Positions 41,577-49,513 of a stretch of 64,000 bases of DNA are shown one piece after another (position 1 is the first letter of the stretch; each line of letters opens with the position of its first letter). The stretch spans positions 124,001 to 188,000 of the forward strand of contig CAWDMA010000003.1 in the NCBI GenBank assembly GCA_963803425.1. Direction: 5' to 3'. Origin of the DNA: DASPWW01 sp963803425 (GTDB lineage: Bacteria > Actinomycetota > Thermoleophilia > Solirubrobacterales > 70-9). Below the pieces are notes generated by a model, which saw nothing but the letters and a program-made list of their open reading frames with translations, did not search any database and was not told where the DNA came from. The position numbers and the translations under genes were made by a program.

Positions 41577-42755
41577 TCAGCCGATCAACTGACGGCCGAG
41601 GATCTCCTTCATCACCTCGTCCGTGCCGCCGCCGATCGGGCCGAGCCGGGCGTCGCGGAGGGCGCGCTCGATCCCGTACTCGCGCATGTATCCGTAGCCG
41701 CCGTGGATCTGCATGCACTCGTCGGCGATCTCGACCAGCGTCCGCTGCGTGTACAGCTTCGCCTTCGTCACGTCGGCGATCGCATCGTCCCCGGCCACGA
41801 ACGTTCGGAGCGCGTGGTAGGTGAGCGCCCGTGACACCTCGGTCTTGGTGGCGATCTCGGCGAACTTGTGGCGGATCGCCTGGAACCGGCCGATCGGGCG
41901 GCCGAACGCGTGCCGCTCCTTCGCGTAGTCGAGCGTGGTCGCGAACACACGCTGCATCGCACCGACCGCGCCGAGCGCCATCGCAAGCCGCTCCCACCCG
42001 AAGTTGGCCATGATCAGGTAGAAGCCGCGGTTCTCCTCGCCGAGCAGGTTCTCGTCCGGGACCTCGACGTCGGTGAACGAGATCTCGCCGGTGTCGGAGG
42101 AGTGCCACCCGAGCTTCTCGAGCTTTCCGGTCACCTCGTAGCCGGGCATGTCGCGCTCCATCACCAGGAACGAGATCCCGTGGTGCCCGCCTTCGGGCGT
42201 CGTCTTCACCGCGCACACCAGGAAGTCGGCACGGACGCCGTTCGTGATGAAGGTCTTCTGCCCGTTCACGAGGTACCCACCGGCGACCTTGCTTGCAGTG
42301 GTCCGGATCGAGGCGACGTCCGACCCCGCCCCTGGCTCGGTGATCCCGAGCGCGCCGATCCGCTCGCCGGCGATCGCCGGACGCAGCCACCGCTCGTGCT
42401 GATCCGGCGTCCCGAACTTCCAGATCGGGGGCGTGGCGATCCCGGTCTGGGCGCCGAGCCCGGCGCCGACGCCGCCCGAGGCGCCGGCGCGGGCGAGCTC
42501 CTCGACCCAGACGGCGTCGTGGACGTAGTCGCCGCCCTGCCCGCCGAGCTCCTCCGGGTACTTGAGGCCGAGAAACCCGAGCTCGCCGCACCGCGCGAAC
42601 AGCTCCCGCGGGAACTCCCGCGCCTCCTCCCACTCGTCGACGTGGGGAACGATCTCCTTGCCGACGAACCGGCCCACGGACTCGCGCAGCTGCTCGTGCT
42701 CGTCGGTGAACGGCGGCAGCGTCGCCCGCTCCCCCGAGTCCCTGATAACGGTCAC
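41577..42755 (-). CDS. Acyl-CoA dehydrogenase
   Basis: 392-residue FAD enzyme. Landmarks are TDEHEQLRESVGRFV, YPEELGGQGGDYV, ITEPGAGSDVASIRTTA, FITNGVRADFLV, the W-H-S-S-DTGEI segment (FAD ribityl region), GRPIGRFQAIRHK and the C-terminal QIHGGYGYMREY-IERALRD. GTG start at 42755 overlaps the upstream SnoaL stop. It is about 50 percent alike in layout to the second dehydrogenase at 48203. The chain-length specificity is unknown. Confidence 0.93.
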   Translation of the reverse strand: MTVIRDSGERATLPPFTDEHEQLRESVGRFVGKEIVPHVDEWEEAREFPRELFARCGELGFLGLKYPEELGGQGGDYVHDAVWVEELARAGASGGVGAGLGAQTGIATPPIWKFGTPDQHERWLRPAIAGERIGALGITEPGAGSDVASIRTTASKVAGGYLVNGQKTFITNGVRADFLVCAVKTTPEGGHHGISFLVMERDMPGYEVTGKLEKLGWHSSDTGEISFTDVEVPDENLLGEENRGFYLIMANFGWERLAMALGAVGAMQRVFATTLDYAKERHAFGRPIGRFQAIRHKFAEIATKTEVSRALTYHALRTFVAGDDAIADVTKAKLYTQRTLVEIADECMQIHGGYGYMREYGIERALRDARLGPIGGGTDEVMKEILGRQLIG

Positions 42756-43162
42756 AGGGTTGTGTGACCGCGCCCGGCGTGATCGAAACCGAGCAGGTCG
42801 CCCTGCGGGTTCTTGGAGTTGCCGTGGTGGTAGGCGCGCACCTCCGCGATCCGTCCGTCGCGGATCTGGAACCACTCCGTCCCCCGGTTGATCCGGCGCC
42901 CGCCCGAGTCGGGATCGCGCCACGTCATCGCCCACTCGATCACGACCTCGTCGCCGGACTCGATCCCGTGCTCGAGATGCCACCGGCCCTCCATGTTCTC
43001 CATCGCCCACTGTGCGTTGGCGCCGATCGCCTCCGCTCCTTCGTGCGGGCCGAGCCGCGTGTAGTAGTGCACCGCGTCGTCGGTGAAGTGCTCGGCGACG
43101 CTCGCCGCGTCGCCGGTGTTCAGCGCCTCGTAGTACGAGCGAATGTGGTCGAGATTCGACAG
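42752..43162 (-). CDS. SnoaL-like / NTF2-fold protein
   Basis: About 136 residues. The helix SNLDHIRSYYEALNTGDAA and strands VAEHFTDDAVHYY, GDEVVIEWAMTWRDP and WFQIRDGRIAEVRAYHH are typical of polyketide-cyclase-like SnoaL proteins. The family start would be at SNLDHIRSYY, but the preceding codon is CTG (43162-43160) and no ATG, GTG or TTG is in frame before the neighbouring gene; the first canonical one is a GTG at 43072, which would delete the first helix. CTG initiation is inferred. Stop overlaps the acyl-CoA dehydrogenase GTG. Confidence 0.7.
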   Translation of the reverse strand: MSNLDHIRSYYEALNTGDAASVAEHFTDDAVHYYTRLGPHEGAEAIGANAQWAMENMEGRWHLEHGIESGDEVVIEWAMTWRDPDSGGRRINRGTEWFQIRDGRIAEVRAYHHGNSKNPQGDLLGFDHAGRGHTTL

Positions 43163-43175
43163 CCCGCGGGCGAGA

Positions 43176-44897
43176 CTACCGCGCCTTCGCCCGCGCCTTC
43201 AGCTTCGTCTTCTCGCCGGTCACGTCGACGATCTTGATCGGGAACCGGAGCCGCTTTCCCTTCCTGATCGGCTTCACCCGGTTCAGGCCCCGCTTCCGGA
43301 CCTTGAGCTTGAACTGGACCGTGCCGGTGTCCGAGCTCAGCTTCAGGTTCCGGCGCTTCCCGCTCAGCGCCAGGCTCGACGCCTTCGCGCCGCGGTCGAA
43401 CCTGCGGCCGTTCGCGACCCGGAGCTGTCTCGGGAGCTTCAGCTTCATCTTCTTCAGCCCCGACACCCCGGCCTTCACCTTGGCCTTCAGCCGCGGGTGT
43501 TGCGAACGCGAGCGTCGCAGCTTCACCTTCGCGGTCGGCTTCGCCGCGCTCGAGCCGCATCCCTCGACGCCGACCGCCGCGTCCACGCTCCGCTTCGCGC
43601 CGTTGTGGCCGTCGAAGTCCCCGTGAATCACGGGTGGCGGCGGCTGGCACAGGTCGCGGGTCGTCGCGACCAGCTTGTCCGCGTCGAAGTCGAGCTCGAA
43701 CCGCGTGATCGGCGTGTCCGGGAGCCCCTCGAACACGTTCCCCGGCCCGGGGACGAGCAGGAACTTGCCGCGAAGCTGGAGCGGGAGCGGTCCCTTCAGG
43801 TCGACTCCGAGGTTGGGGAGACCGCTGTCGCTCTCCACGATCGAGACCTGACCGCTGAGCGGCTCGTTCAGCAGCGGGGTGATCGCCGTAGCGCTGCCGA
43901 TCACCGAGCTCGCCGGACAGGCGCTGGCCTCGAACTTCGCCGTCGGGCACCGCGCGCCGAGCGCCGCGGCGTCCGCCGTGACGCCGGGGGGCAGCAGGAC
44001 CTGGGCCCGCTTCAGGCCGGCCTCGTCAGCGCTCTGCCTGATGATCGTCGTCAGCGGCGGCTTCGTCGCGGGGGCGGTGTGGCCCGGGGAGCCGATCGTC
44101 GCCGACAGCTTCGGGTCGAACTTGAGCTTGCCGCACCCCGTCGTCGTGAAGGACGCCTGGCCGGTGGCGCTCTCGTCGGTGTGATCGGTGGCCGCGAATC
44201 GGACCACCTGCTCCCTGCAGGACGTCGGGTTGCGCATGAAACCCCTGCCGCCGACCTTGCCGAACAGGGTCAGGCTCTGCGAGGTGATCTGGATCGGCAG
44301 GTTGACCCCGCCGATCAGCGTCGCGGTGTTCGGGATGTCCTCGAGCACCGTGTCGAGGCCGAGGTCGTCGCGGAGCTCGACCCCCGACTGCTGCTTGATC
44401 GGTGGCAGCACCACGTCGCCGAGAACGGGCAGATGGACCGGAAGCGACTCGAGCACGATTCCGAACCGCGCCGGCTCGCCGGGCTGCGGCTGCATGTTGT
44501 AGATCGTCCCGGTGATCGGGGTCGGCAGCGGGACCGGTACCCCGGCCACGATCGCGTTTGCGCCGACGCTCACGGTCCCGACCTGGCTTGCAGCCGGGCA
44601 CGAGCTGGTGCTGCCCGCCTGGAACTCCGCCAGGGTGCACAGGGGCGTCGCGGTCGGATTGCCGATCAGGCCGGGCGGGAGGCTGACCCGGAGGTCGCGG
44701 ACGCTGTCGGCCGACCCCGAGCCGGTGAACGGCATGCTGATGGTGAAGTCGCTGTTCGCGCCCGCCTGGGTGTCGGCGGGCTGCGCCGCCAGGCCGCCGC
44801 CGAACCCGATCGCGGCGCTCGCGCTCGGCGCCGCGACCAGCAGCGCCGCCGCGGCGACCACAGACACCAACCCGACTCGATCCCTCACTCGCCTCAC
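43176..44897 (-). CDS. Secreted hypothetical protein with basic C-terminus (paralogue 1)
   Basis: 573 residues. A Sec signal peptide ends near PSASAAI. The mature part is beta-rich with regular segments LRVSLPPGLIGNPTATPLC, PGEPARFGIVLESLP, NPTSCREQ and PGPGNVFEGLPDTPITRF. The last 150 residues are strongly Lys/Arg-rich, with KLKLPRQLRVANG-type beta motifs. The next gene is a full-length paralogue. I do not recognise a defined family with known function; it is likely a cell-surface or matrix protein. Codon use matches its neighbours. Confidence 0.78.
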   Translation of the reverse strand: MRRVRDRVGLVSVVAAAALLVAAPSASAAIGFGGGLAAQPADTQAGANSDFTISMPFTGSGSADSVRDLRVSLPPGLIGNPTATPLCTLAEFQAGSTSSCPAASQVGTVSVGANAIVAGVPVPLPTPITGTIYNMQPQPGEPARFGIVLESLPVHLPVLGDVVLPPIKQQSGVELRDDLGLDTVLEDIPNTATLIGGVNLPIQITSQSLTLFGKVGGRGFMRNPTSCREQVVRFAATDHTDESATGQASFTTTGCGKLKFDPKLSATIGSPGHTAPATKPPLTTIIRQSADEAGLKRAQVLLPPGVTADAAALGARCPTAKFEASACPASSVIGSATAITPLLNEPLSGQVSIVESDSGLPNLGVDLKGPLPLQLRGKFLLVPGPGNVFEGLPDTPITRFELDFDADKLVATTRDLCQPPPPVIHGDFDGHNGAKRSVDAAVGVEGCGSSAAKPTAKVKLRRSRSQHPRLKAKVKAGVSGLKKMKLKLPRQLRVANGRRFDRGAKASSLALSGKRRNLKLSSDTGTVQFKLKVRKRGLNRVKPIRKGKRLRFPIKIVDVTGEKTKLKARAKAR

Positions 44898-44901
44898 TTG
44901 C

Positions 44902-46596
44902 CTATCGTCCTTTCGCTCGTAGTTTCAGGTTCGTCTCGAACCCGCCCGCGTCCTCGATCGTGGTCTGGAACCGGAGCCGGTTCGCGTGCCTGACCGGCTT
45001 CACCCGCTTCACGGCCTTCTTGCCCGCCTTCACGGTGAGCTTCCCGGCGCCCTGGTCCACGTCCAGCTTCAGCTTCCGCCGCCCGTGCTTGATCGAGGAC
45101 TTGGGGAGCTTGCCGGCGTCACCCTTCGCCTTCGTGCCGCGCTTGAACTTCCGCTTGCCCGCGAACTTGAGCTGGCGGGGGAGCTTCAGCTTCGCCTTCT
45201 TCAGGGTGGAGCCGCCGCCGTCCACCTTCAACCGCAGCCGCGGGTGCCTCGAGCGCGCCCGCTTCAGCTTCACGGTGGCGCTCGGCCGGCAGCCGGCGAC
45301 CTCCGCATCGACGCCGCCGCTGCGCTTCGCTCCGTTCCATCCGACGAACTCGGTGCTCACGATCGGCGTCGGCGGCTCGCACAGGTCACGCGTCGTCGCG
45401 ACCAGCCGATCCTGCTCGAACTGGAGCTTGAAGCGCGAGATCGGGATGTCCGGAAGCCCCTCGAAGACGTTGCCCGGCCCCGGCACCAGGATGAACTTGC
45501 CGAGCAGCTGGATCGCCAGCGGTCCGCGCAGGTCGACCCCCAGGTTCGCGAGCCCGCCGCTGTCGTTCGCGACGATCGCAACGTCGCCGTGCAGCGGCTG
45601 GGCGAGCAGCGGCGACTCGGACTCGGCGGTGCCGACGATCGAGGCGGGCGGACACGCGCTCGCCCTGAAGCTCGCCACCGGGCACGTGTTCCCGAGCTTC
45701 GTGGCGTCGGCTCCGACTCCCGTGGGGAGGACAACCTGCGCGTTGCGCTGGCCCGCCTCGTCGTCCTTCTGCTCGATCACCGTCGTCAGCGGGGGGAGAG
45801 TCGCCGGGGTCGTCCTCCCCGGAGCCCCGATCACGGCGGTCAGCTTCGGGTCGAATGGGAGCCTCCCGCACCCCGCCAGGGTGAAGGTGGCCTTCCCGCT
45901 TGCGTCCTCGCCTCCGTGGGAGGTGGCCTCGAAGCCGGTCGTCTGCGTCCCGCACGAGGTCGGGTTGCGCAGGAACGCCTTCCCGGTCTTCGACTCGCCG
46001 TACAGGGTCAGCGTCTGGGAGTTGACGTGGATCGGGATCCCGCTCTGCTCGTTCGGGATGTCCGTCACCACCGAGTTCAGACCGAAGTCGTCCTTGCGGA
46101 GCACCGCCCCCGACTGCAGCACGATGTTCCCGAGCCCGAGCGGAAGCGCCCGCAGCACGATCCCGAACCGGGCCGGCTCACCCGGCTGCGGGACTAGGTT
46201 GTAGAGGCTGCCCTGCACCGTCTGCGGGACCAGCGCCCCGACCTTCACGTTCGAGCTGACGTCGCCGAGCTGCGTGTTGGCGGCGCACTTGTCGGCGCTC
46301 AGCTCGGCGAGCGGGCACTGCGGCGCCGCGCTCGGGTTCCCGACGAGGCCCGGCGGCAGCTCCACCGTCAGATCCTTGACGCTCTCGGCCTGGCTTCCGC
46401 CGCCGCCGAACTCCATCTCGACCGTGAAGTCGCTGTTCGCACCAGAGGTCGGGTCGGCCGGCGACGCGCTCCCCGACACGGTGAAGGCTGCATGCGCGGC
46501 CGGAGCGCCGATCATGCAGCTCAGCGCAACAGCCGAAACGACGATCGAAAGCCTTGGTCCCAATCCCGGTCTCGTCCTGCGAGATACCGGTACCAA
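44902..46596 (-). CDS. Secreted hypothetical protein with basic C-terminus (paralogue 2)
   Basis: 564 residues and collinear with the downstream paralogue. Matching segments include GANSDFTV, LPPGLVGNP, PQPGEPARFGIVL, RNPTSCGTQ, KFILVPGPGNVFEGLPDIPISRFKL and VATTRDLC. A signal peptide ends near AAHAAFTV. The TTG start at 46596 has a GGGGAGAG site. The C-terminus is again basic (KLKLPRQLKFAGKRKFKRGTK). Six or more cysteines are at conserved positions and may form disulfides. Tandem duplication is clear; function unknown. Confidence 0.78.
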   Translation of the reverse strand: MVPVSRRTRPGLGPRLSIVVSAVALSCMIGAPAAHAAFTVSGSASPADPTSGANSDFTVEMEFGGGGSQAESVKDLTVELPPGLVGNPSAAPQCPLAELSADKCAANTQLGDVSSNVKVGALVPQTVQGSLYNLVPQPGEPARFGIVLRALPLGLGNIVLQSGAVLRKDDFGLNSVVTDIPNEQSGIPIHVNSQTLTLYGESKTGKAFLRNPTSCGTQTTGFEATSHGGEDASGKATFTLAGCGRLPFDPKLTAVIGAPGRTTPATLPPLTTVIEQKDDEAGQRNAQVVLPTGVGADATKLGNTCPVASFRASACPPASIVGTAESESPLLAQPLHGDVAIVANDSGGLANLGVDLRGPLAIQLLGKFILVPGPGNVFEGLPDIPISRFKLQFEQDRLVATTRDLCEPPTPIVSTEFVGWNGAKRSGGVDAEVAGCRPSATVKLKRARSRHPRLRLKVDGGGSTLKKAKLKLPRQLKFAGKRKFKRGTKAKGDAGKLPKSSIKHGRRKLKLDVDQGAGKLTVKAGKKAVKRVKPVRHANRLRFQTTIEDAGGFETNLKLRAKGR

Positions 46597-46691
46597 GTTG
46601 TCTCTCCCCGCCCTCTTCCTGAGGGCCTGTGGAATTGAGCTCGGGACCGTAGCACGCCCCGGTCGGGGCCGGCAACCCCTCGCCCGTCCGT

Positions 46692-47309
46692 CTAGCCACG
46701 GAACCCCGTAGCCGCCCGCTCCAGGTCGTGGCGCTCCACCACGCCGTCTATCAGGCCGTACTCGACCGCCTCCGCGGCGGTGAAGAACCGGTCCCGCTCC
46801 ATCTCGGTGTGCAGCTCGTCCACGTCGCGGCCGGTGTGGTGGGCGTAGATCTCGTCCAGCCGCCGGCGCTGCTCCAGCACCTCACGGGCGTGTACGTCGA
46901 CGTCCGTCGACTTCCCCTGGAAGCCGGCGCTGGGCTGGTGGATCATCAGCTTCGCGTTCGGGAGCGCCATTCGCTTCCCGGCGGCGCCTCCTGTGAGCAG
47001 GAGCGACCCCATCGACATCGCGATCCCGAAGCAGATCGTCTGGACGTCCGGTCGCACGTACTGGACCGCGTCGTAGATCGCCAGCCCCGCGTACACCGAG
47101 CCGCCCGGCGAGTTCACGTAAAGGGAGATGTCCTTGTCCGGATCCTCGGACTCGAGGTGAATCAGCTGCGCGACCGCGAGGTTGGCGATCGTGTCGTCGA
47201 TCTCCTGGCCGATGAACACGATCCGCTCTCCGAGCAGGCGCGAGTAGATGTCGAACGAGCGCTCGCCCCGGGCGGTCTGCTCTACCACCATCGGGATCAT
47301 GGGAGTCAT
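46692..47309 (-). CDS. clpP: ATP-dependent Clp protease proteolytic subunit ClpP
   Basis: 205-residue serine protease subunit forming tetradecameric barrels with ClpX or ClpC. Catalytic Ser99 is in GIAMSMGSLLL, His124 in KLMIHQPSAG, and the Asp lies in the later AVEYGLIDGVV region. NSPGGSVYAGLAIYD is conserved. ATG 47309 follows GAAAGGAG. No second clpP or clpX is adjacent, so it is a solitary clpP copy within this window. The upstream gap has a striking nested inverted repeat. Confidence 0.95.
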   Translation of the reverse strand: MTPMIPMVVEQTARGERSFDIYSRLLGERIVFIGQEIDDTIANLAVAQLIHLESEDPDKDISLYVNSPGGSVYAGLAIYDAVQYVRPDVQTICFGIAMSMGSLLLTGGAAGKRMALPNAKLMIHQPSAGFQGKSTDVDVHAREVLEQRRRLDEIYAHHTGRDVDELHTEMERDRFFTAAEAVEYGLIDGVVERHDLERAATGFRG

Positions 47310-47339
47310 GGGGGTTGTGCTCCTTTCGCGTTGCTAGAG

Positions 47340-47399
47340 TGCAACTCAGAGGTTGCGCTTGTGAGAGAGCACCGTAGCAAGCGCAACCATCAAGTTGCA
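47340..47399. promoter_or_regulatory. Nested symmetric dyad between clpP and SRPBCC-ArsR genes
   Basis: TGCAACT (47340-47346) and GGTTGCGCTTG (47351-47361) are mirrored by CAAGCGCAACC (47378-47388) and AGTTGCA (47393-47399). Both gaps are exactly 4 bases and the centre spacer is 16. The 18 paired bases match perfectly. It sits in the 126 bp divergent gap, 31 bp from clpP and 37 bp from the SRPBCC ATG. It could be a paired operator for a dimeric regulator, possibly the ArsR protein at 47843, or a cruciform-forming control site. Confidence 0.7.
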
Positions 47400-47435
47400 T
47401 GTCAGAGCTTGCGGTCAGCGACGGAAGGAGCGGCG

Positions 47436-47840
47436 ATGGGCGACGGCGAGCCGAGCGTGGAGCGCGAGGCCATCCTGGAGGCGTCCCCCGCGGAGGTGTG
47501 GGAGGCGCTCACCGACGAGCGGATGCTGTCCGAGTGGCTCGCCGAGGAGGCGGAGCTCGATCCGGTCGAGGGCGGCGACGCGGTGTTCAGGTTTGCCGGC
47601 GGCGAGGAGCGCCGCGGCACGGTCGTCCGGGTCGAGCAGGAGCGCTCGCTCAGCTTCACCTGGGCGCGCCCCGACGAGCCCGAGACCTACGTTGAGCTGA
47701 CGCTCGAGCCCGCCGTCGCCGGGACCCGCCTGGTCGTCGTGGAGCGCGCCGCCTCCAGCCACCCGGTCGCCCTCGGCGCCGCCGGGTGGAGCGGCCGGCT
47801 CGCGTCGCTGCGGGCCGCGACCGCGCTGGTCGCGGCCTGA
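47436..47840 (+). CDS. SRPBCC (AHSA1-like) family protein
   Basis: 134-residue START-like hydrophobic-cavity protein. The opening REAILEASPAEVWEALTDERMLSEWL and later FRFAGGEERRGTVVRVEQERSLSFTW are typical of AHSA1-type proteins, ending GTRLVVVERA. ATG 47436 follows GAAGGAG. Such proteins are commonly paired with an ArsR gene, as here (ArsR starts 3 bases downstream). Ligand unknown; the operon may be autoregulated via the dyad upstream. Confidence 0.87.
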   Translation: MGDGEPSVEREAILEASPAEVWEALTDERMLSEWLAEEAELDPVEGGDAVFRFAGGEERRGTVVRVEQERSLSFTWARPDEPETYVELTLEPAVAGTRLVVVERAASSHPVALGAAGWSGRLASLRAATALVAA

Positions 47841-47842
47841 GC

Positions 47843-48154
47843 GTGGTCGGCGGCGTCGACCCCGTCTTCACCGCGCTCGCCGACCCGACCCGGCGCGAGG
47901 TGATCGAGCGGCTCGCCTCTGGCTCGACCGTGACGGCGAGCGGGCTCGCCGCGCAGCTCCCGATCTCTCGCCAGGCGGTCTCCAAGCACCTCGCCGCGCT
48001 CACCCGGGCCCGGCTGGTGCGCCGAGCGCGGGTGGGGCGCGAGACGCGCTATAGCCTCGACCCGGCGCCGCTCGAGGACGCGGCGCGGTGGATCGGCGCG
48101 GTCGGCGGCGAGTGGGACGAGCGGCTCCGCGCCCTCGAACGAGCGCTCGAATAA
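47843..48154 (+). CDS. ArsR-family transcriptional regulator
   Basis: 103-residue winged-helix protein. DPVFTALADPTRREVIERLA, the recognition helix ISRQAVSKHLAALTRARLV and the wing RRARVGRETRYSLDPAPLE are characteristic. The usual metal-binding cysteines are absent, as in the SRPBCC-paired clade. GTG start at 47843 chosen because it gives the normal N-terminus. Probably represses its own SRPBCC-ArsR operon and could act on clpP via the shared dyad, which is only inference. Confidence 0.9.
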   Translation: MVGGVDPVFTALADPTRREVIERLASGSTVTASGLAAQLPISRQAVSKHLAALTRARLVRRARVGRETRYSLDPAPLEDAARWIGAVGGEWDERLRALERALE

Positions 48155-48202
48155 ATCACTTCCGCGGCGTGCCCCGCTTCGCGTCCGCGCGCCGCGGCGT
48201 TC

Positions 48203-49441
48203 TTAGAGGCCGTAGGAGCGGCCGATCACGTCGAGCATGATCTCGTCCGTGCCGGCGCCGATCCTGTTCAGCCGCATGTCGCGGTAGCTGCGCTCGATCT
48301 CGTACTCCTTCATGTAGCCGTACCCACCGTGGATCTGGAGGCACTCGTCCGCGACCTCGCAAGCGATCCGCGAGGTGAACAGCTTCGTCTCGGTGATCTC
48401 GCGGACCGGGTACTCGCCGTTCGCGAACCGCCACGCGGTCATGTGGGCCATCTGCTTCGCGGCCTCGATCTTCGTCGCCATCTCGGCGAACTTGTGCCGG
48501 ATCGCCTGGAACCGGCCGATCGGGCGCCCGAACGCGTGCCGCTCCCTCGCATACTCGAGCGTCTTGTCGAAGATCCGCTCGGCGCCGTACACGCACCCGG
48601 CGGCGGCGACCAGCCGCTCCCCCTGGAGCTCCCAGGAGATGTGGTAGAAGCCCTTGCCGACCTCGCCGAGCACGTTCTCCGCCGGCACCCGGACGTCCTC
48701 GAACGCGAGCTCGCCGGTGTCCGAGGAGTGCATCCCCATCTTCTCGAGCTTGCGGGACACCGAGAACCCGGGTGTCGGGTTGCCGTCGTCGTCCTTCAGG
48801 TCGACGACGAGCAGGGTGATCCCGTCGTGCCCGCCGTCGGGATCGGTCTTCACGACCAGCACGATGAAGTCCGCCCGGGCGCCGTTCGTGATGAACGTCT
48901 TCGAGCCGTTCACGACGTACTCGTCGCCGTCCCGGATCGCGGTCGTGCGGATTCCGGCGACGTCCGACCCCGCGCCCGGCTCGGTGATCCCGAGCGCGCC
49001 GATCTTCTCGCCGGCGATCCCCGGCGGCAGGTAGCGCTGCTTCAGCTCCTCGGTGCCGAGCAGGTGGATCGGGGGCAGCACCATGTCGGTCTGCACCGCG
49101 AACCCCATCCCGAGCCCGCCGTTCCCGGCGTAGCTCATGCAGTCGGCGCGGACCAGCGAGTAGAAGTAGTCGCCGCCCTGGCCGCCGTACTCCTCCGGGA
49201 AGCACAGCCCCAGGTAGCCGAGCTCGCCGGCGCGGCGCATGGCGGAGTTTGGCCACCCGGTCTCCTCCCACCCGTTTCGGTGCGGGGTGAGCTCCTTCTG
49301 CACCCAGGCGCGCATCGACTCGCGCAGGTCCTCGTGCTCCTGGGTGAAGATGAAGTGGTCCCGCCTCGCCGCGTGGTCGGGCTTGATCACGGTGTCCGTC
49401 GCTGTCGCCAAGTCGGCCTCCAAGTCGTGTTTGCGACTCAC
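48203..49441 (-). CDS. Acyl-CoA dehydrogenase
   Basis: 412-residue FAD enzyme homologous to that at 41577-42755. It shares ITEPGAGSDVAGIRTTA, FITNGARADFIV, MHSSDTGELAFEDV, GRPIGRFQAIRHKFAEMATKIE and QIHGGYGYMKEYEIER. The extra 25 N-terminal residues (SRKHDLEADLATATDTVIK) precede the helical domain. GTG start at 49441. Upstream is a 72 bp divergent gap to the P450 gene containing an AAGT-N10-ACTT dyad, also found before the enoyl-CoA hydratase at 55824. Involved in acyl-CoA oxidation; specificity unknown. Confidence 0.93.
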   Translation of the reverse strand: MSRKHDLEADLATATDTVIKPDHAARRDHFIFTQEHEDLRESMRAWVQKELTPHRNGWEETGWPNSAMRRAGELGYLGLCFPEEYGGQGGDYFYSLVRADCMSYAGNGGLGMGFAVQTDMVLPPIHLLGTEELKQRYLPPGIAGEKIGALGITEPGAGSDVAGIRTTAIRDGDEYVVNGSKTFITNGARADFIVLVVKTDPDGGHDGITLLVVDLKDDDGNPTPGFSVSRKLEKMGMHSSDTGELAFEDVRVPAENVLGEVGKGFYHISWELQGERLVAAAGCVYGAERIFDKTLEYARERHAFGRPIGRFQAIRHKFAEMATKIEAAKQMAHMTAWRFANGEYPVREITETKLFTSRIACEVADECLQIHGGYGYMKEYEIERSYRDMRLNRIGAGTDEIMLDVIGRSYGL

Positions 49442-49447
49442 CTTATA

Positions 49448-49477
49448 GCGAAAAGTGTCGAGTCGTACTTCCTACTT
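49448..49477 (-). promoter_or_regulatory. Putative fatty-acid regulon operator, site 1
   Basis: On the minus strand this reads AGTAGGAAGTACGACT and onwards to ACTTTTCGC. It contains GAAGT, 10 bases, then ACTTT, and matches 21 of 30 bases of a site at 55765-55794, with the same orientation relative to an acyl-CoA gene. It ends 6 bases before the acyl-CoA dehydrogenase start. It may also control the divergent P450. Confidence 0.4.
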
Positions 49478-49513
49478 TTGACGCCCGGGGCGACCGTGTA
49501 CCTTTCGTGGCGC

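Noticed and set aside
46653..46666. GCCCC-GGTC-GGGGC hairpin after clpP as a terminator
   Set aside because: Stem is only 5 bp and no T tract follows on the minus strand; such stems are expected by chance at this GC content.
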